A stretch of DNA of 64,000 bases from Glebionis coronaria (Eukaryota > Streptophyta > Magnoliopsida > Asterales > Asteraceae). Made by a program: the position numbers and the translations under genes. The stretch lies in assembly GCA_025667525.1 (NCBI GenBank), contig CM046882.1, positions 213,760,592 through 213,824,591 of the forward strand. Direction: 5' to 3'. The notes below the pieces were generated by a model, which had not been told where the DNA came from, ran no database searches, and saw only the letters and a program-made list of their open reading frames with translations. The stretch's first letter is position 1; the number at the start of each line of letters is the position of its first letter. Positions 60,433 through 64,000 of the stretch are shown here, piece by piece.

Positions 60433-60440
60433 TATAAAAG
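60433..60440 (+). promoter_or_regulatory. TATA box of element F LTR
   Basis: TATAAAAG about 445 bases into the LTR, aligned with those of E and M. Confidence 0.6.
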
Positions 60441-60869
60441 GAAATCACCCTCACAAAATTGGCACCTAGTTTTTAGTTTTCAGTTTTAGTTTTCCCTTTT
60501 TCTCTCCTTTCGGTTCGTAGGCATCACCAACACCACTAGGGTGTTTGGTGATTTTGATTCTTGTTTTTGTTCACAAATCTTGTAGTTTAATCCATCTTTT
60601 TGATTATTTAAACCTTTATCATCAATATAATCTTTTCATTCATCTTGTTCATTTTCATCTTTTTATTCGAAGTTTTAAAGTTCTTGTTTGGTTGATTTTT
60701 CTCTTTAAAAGTTAATGGTTTTGTGTTTTTATGATTGGGATTTGATGTTTATGACTAGTAGATGATTTGTGATTATTTTTGTTCAAGATTTGGTTAAAAA
60801 CTTGGTCGATTTTTTATTAAACCGTGTTCCCCTGTTCTTGCTGTTTACTGTTCTTGGTACCCAGTTATT

Positions 60870-61305
60870 CCGCATTGGCCTGCTTACTTTTTCTTCTATT
60901 CGGAATATTTGTATATTCCGGATAGGACTGCCACTTTTCCTCTATTCGGAATTTCTGTGTATTCCTGATAGCCTTGTTGTTTTGCCTCTCATTCGGAATA
61001 TTTATATATTCCGGATGGTCAGTTTGTTCAGTGTTCTATTCGGAATATTTCTTTATTCCGCATAACCCTATATTCCGCATGGTTTCAATTATTTCGCATA
61101 GCCTTGATTTTTCCGCATAGAGGAATTTATTCTGCATAGATCAATTATTCCGAGTAAGACTTTTATTCCGAACAGCCTAGATATTCCGCATGACTCCATT
61201 ATTCCGCATAGCATGATTATTCCGGGTAGAGTCATTTATTCCGCATAAGGATTATTATTCCGAATAGCCAACTATTCCGGGTAGCCGTACATTCCGAATA
61301 GGGCA
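60870..61305 (+). repeat. ATTCCGNATAG word array in LTR of F
   Basis: About 22 copies of ATTCCG(C/A/G)(A/G)TAG or its inverse TATTCGGAAT, spaced about 15-35 bases. Early copies form pairs in which CGGAATAT and ATATTCCG face each other; later copies are all in one orientation. It occupies the place held by the CGATC array in E. Confidence 0.85.
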
Positions 61306-61545
61306 AGTTTTCAGTAAGGGTATTTTTCAGTTACTGTTTTATTTATATTTTAATTCAAGTTTTATTTTTGTTAATTAATTCTTACCAGTTTACCTTTTAG
61401 TTACTTCACTCATTTATCTTTTTAATAGAATAGGAAACCAAACCCCTTATTTATCACCAAGAACAATCATTCCACTTTTAGCTGTGATCAATTCGAGGAG
61501 ATACCGAGATTAATCCTGAACCCATACAAAAAGCATAGTATCAAA

Positions 61546-61560
61546 TGGCGCCGCTGCCGG
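61546..61560 (+). other. Primer binding site of element F (tRNA-Asp type)
   Basis: TGGCGCCGCTGCCGG, two bases after the LTR end. Identical to the site of A over this length. Confidence 0.85.
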
Positions 61561-61785
61561 CTCTTCTCGTTAAGATCAACAGCTTTTTGTGAGAACTTGG
61601 ATTTTGGGATCCGTTCACCGTGAACGTTACTTTTTCATAAAAATTTTCAAAAAAACCCATAAAAATATAAAATTTTCAAAAACACAAAAAAATATAAAAT
61701 TTTCAAAAATCCTAAAAAATAAAAAACATAAAAACCAAAAATATTGCTGCTTTGTTTTTGCCTTGTTAGTTCTTTTGCAGGTGAA

Positions 61786-62952
61786 TGCGTACATGATCAA
61801 CGTCTTATCAAGAGCCCGAGCCTCTCAAAGACTTAGACATGGCCAGTGTACAAAACAACAACAATAACCCACCTCAAAACAATAACAACAATAACAATCC
61901 ACCTCTCAACAACAATAATAACAACAACAATGAGCCTCTACCGGATAATCGCCCGATGATTGAACTTCTACAAGCACATGTAGATGGCAACAATGATGCC
62001 ATTGTCATACCCGCGATTGCAGCCAACAATTTTGAGCTCAAATCTGGCTTTATCCAGATGGCCTCTGCTCAACCATTCTTGGGGCGTACCATTGATGATC
62101 CTCATGACCACATCAAGAGATTCTTGCAACTCACGAATATGGTCAAATTCAATGGTGTTCCACAAGAGGTAATCCGTTTACAACTTTTTCCCTTTTCTTT
62201 AGAGGGACAAGCCCGACATTGGCTTGCAAAGGAACCGCCACAAAGTATTCTTACGTCGACGGATATGGAGACCAAGTTTATCAACTAATTTTTCCCACCC
62301 TCTCGTACTACCGCTTTACGGAATGAAATTATCAGTTTTGAACAAAAGTACGATGAATCTTTTAGTGAATCTTGGGACCGTTTTAAGGACCTTTTGAGAA
62401 AGTGCCCACAACATGGTTTTACCAAAGTGCACCAAATTAATACTTTTTATAATGGTTTAAGCATGAATGACCAAGATTCACTAACAGTGCCTCGGGGGTA
62501 ATATTTTGGTTAAGACTTCCAATGCCGCTTGGGATATCATTGAGAATAAGTCTCGTGTGCAAACTAAGAGTGTTCGGACCAATGTCGCTAGTGCTAGTAC
62601 TAGTGACAGCGACAAGCGACTTGACAAAATCACTACGCTTCTTGAATCGCTTGTTACCCACACCGCTAACAACACCAACAACATCAACACTAAAAACGCT
62701 CAAGTCAATGATGTTAGCCAACCATGTGAGATATGCGGGGGTCCTCATTCTTACACCACTTGTACCGCCACCCAAGACTATCCTTCTAAGAATGTGAATG
62801 CAGCATACGGTACCTATCCTCTGGCTGCTTATCAAGCTCGTCCTCAAGGAGACCGTAACTTGCTTAGCTACCGCTCTAACAACTATCTCTCACCACCCGG
62901 TTTTCCTCCTAACAACCCAAACCAACAACAAAACCTCAATCAACATATCAAG
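61786..62952 (+). pseudogene. Athila gag of element F, broken and truncated
   Basis: The likely original start is ATG at 61786, followed three codons later by TGA where Arg is expected. The phase stays open from 61795 to TAA (62286-62288), which replaces a Gln before FFPPSRTTALRNEI. It then continues in phase to the SLNSASGG block near 62480-62500, where two single-base deletions shift the frame. The remainder (62506-62952) has the knuckle CEICGGPHSYTTC and the P/N-rich linker. K ends it. Landmarks PMIELLQAH, LFPFSLEGQARHWL and DTFYNGL-like blocks place it with the gag of A. Confidence 0.85.
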
Positions 62953-63575
62953 TGACTCAAATGAACTCCAAATCAGCTAAGTTCCAACAAGTCTACTTGA
63001 AATAACACAAAGTAAGCAACTGATGAATATCCAACTAAACTAGACCACTAGAAAAGCTTAAACTGAATTAAAGCTAATCACACTACTTGTAAACTATCAT
63101 ATTAACAATATAACACCACAAGAACAGTAACTCAATCACAATTCAACAGTTAAAAGCTAATTCTAGGAATTGAGCATGGCAAATTCAATTTAGTGGAATT
63201 TTAAACAAGAAAAGGTTCCTTTTAGCTTGTAGAATCCCTTGATGAAGTAGAGGAGCGCTGAGCTCTCTAAGATCAACAAACACACCATCAATCAACCACC
63301 AAAATCCATCATATCAACATCATTATCTACAAATCAATCTCCCCTGCTGCAACTGCAATTTTGGCTATGAAATGAACTCTGAAATCGTCTGAATCAGCTA
63401 CAGGCTTCTAAATGACATCAAACACATTCCATTGATCAAGTTTGATCAACAGAATCACAATAGTAACAAGAATGAAGGATTATGAAGAACTGAGAATGAG
63501 AGTTTAAGTGAAATGAACTTTGAAGTTTATTAATGGTGTAAAGTTGTTACAATTTTGTTATAGCTAACTAACTAA

Positions 63576-63604
63576 CTCTCAAGTGGTTGTCAATCACTTG
63601 AGAG
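63576..63604 (-). other. Perfect 10-bp stem-loop in K
   Basis: CTCTCAAGTG (63576-63585) pairs with CACTTGAGAG (63595-63604) around 9 bases. On both sides lie copies of CTAACTAACT / CTAACTAGCTAAC. It is about 100 bases downstream of the minus-strand TATA box. Confidence 0.7.
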
Positions 63605-63703
63605 TAGTGTTCAACTAACTAGCTAACTGAAATGAGGGAAATCTAGGAAGTTTGTGAAAATTACACACACTAAGTACATACAAGAAATAAAGATCTAATG
63701 AGG

Positions 63704-63711
63704 TATTTATA
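63704..63711 (-). promoter_or_regulatory. TATA box of element K
   Basis: TATAAATA on the minus strand (plus TATTTATA). Confidence 0.5.
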
Positions 63712-64000
63712 GAAGCTGGGATGAAGTTTGTTGAAGGTAGGTGACGTGTTGGAGCGAATAGCAAGCTTCCACGTGGCCTTGTTTGGTCAATTGATGATAG
63801 CCGTTGAAGATCCAATTTGGGGCTTTTGGTGTAGTTGATTTCAGACTAATTGGGTGCTTGGGTTATGATCCTCTCTTGATTTAGAGTAGAATTGATGTTT
63901 AACACTTTCCTGGATATGCTCAAAGTCGTTCCTGGGTTCGTTTAACTTTGAATGTGCTAGGTGGAATGATGTAATTGGTTTAAAGGGAAAGTTGCGGATC

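Larger units (their letters stand above)
59988..61543 (+). repeat. 5' LTR of element F (1556 bases)
   Basis: TATA box at 60433. The ATTCCG word array lies at 60870-61305. The tail after the array ('tttatattttaattcaag') aligns with the tail after the CGATC array in E. The 98-codon frame at 60769 is a translation of the array. Confidence 0.9.
59988..62952 (+). mobile_element. Element F: Athila element, 5' LTR and partial gag, cut by K
   Basis: The LTR is 59988-61543 with matching ends TGATA and TATCA. The PBS is at 61546, then a leader rich in 'ttttcaaaaa', then a decayed gag. K interrupts it at 62953, so the rest is beyond the window or lost. It inserted into the LTR of J. Confidence 0.88.
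62953..64000 (-). mobile_element. Element K: probable minus-strand LTR entering the window
   Basis: The boundary is sharp: F gag ends and TGACTC begins at 62953, which on the minus strand is an LTR end in GAGTCA. A minus-strand TATAAATA lies at 63704-63711, followed downstream on that strand by a 10-bp hairpin. There is no coding frame. The element family is not recognised, and its other end lies beyond 64000. It could also be an unrelated insertion with an LTR-like promoter. Confidence 0.55.

Noticed and set aside
60769..61065. 98-codon frame with repeated RNICIFRIG-like phrases
   Set aside because: Caused by the ATTCCG word array in the LTR of F.

Overview
The window looks like repeat-dense plant nuclear DNA. 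Every stretch I can identify belongs to an LTR retrotransposon. I found no host gene, tRNA, rRNA, CRISPR array or bacterial feature. The Athila-type gag proteins, the tRNA-Asp and tRNA-Met primer binding sites, and the very long AT-rich LTRs all point to a plant. The gag proteins feel closest to those of Asteraceae, but that is recollection, not a search result.

Layout, with element letters of my own. M (1-897, minus) is the start of an LTR inserted into the 5' LTR of A. A (898-12262, plus) is an Athila-like element with gag-protease and a 515-aa acidic linker ORF but no reverse transcriptase or integrase. 12263-12529 is unassigned. G1 and G2 (12530-21509, minus) are two non-coding copia-type elements joined head to tail through a shared LTR. 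G2 carries a tandem array of covarying RNA hairpins and an array of a CATCGCAAT-like word. L (21510-22526, minus) is an A-family PBS plus partial LTR. E (22527-24345 and 57300-59717, plus) is an Athila element with a decayed gag-pro. It is split by D (24349-57294, minus), a chromovirus-like Gypsy element inserted at E's LTR/PBS boundary with TSD CAAAT. D's left LTR holds solo LTR C (24993-28057, TSD ATACA). D's right LTR holds solo LTR H (40760-57181, TSD ACATT). H in turn holds the full-length element B (41377-53574, minus, TSD TCAGT). At the right end lie a deleted copia remnant J (59718-59987), Athila element F (59988-62952) and an unidentified minus-strand LTR K (62953-64000).

The nesting gives an order of events: L, then E, then D, then C and H, then B. 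J entered E, F entered J and K entered F. No gene pathway operates here. Most coding copies are broken by in-frame stops or frameshifts, so any new copies of A, B, G or F would have depended on enzymes supplied from elsewhere.

The most interesting material is non-coding. It comprises (i) the G2 hairpin array, whose stems change by paired substitutions, (ii) a two-hairpin module in the leader of A-family LTRs, also with compensatory changes, and (iii) arrays of short, often palindromic, CpG-bearing words. Homologous LTRs carry different words in what looks like the same slot.
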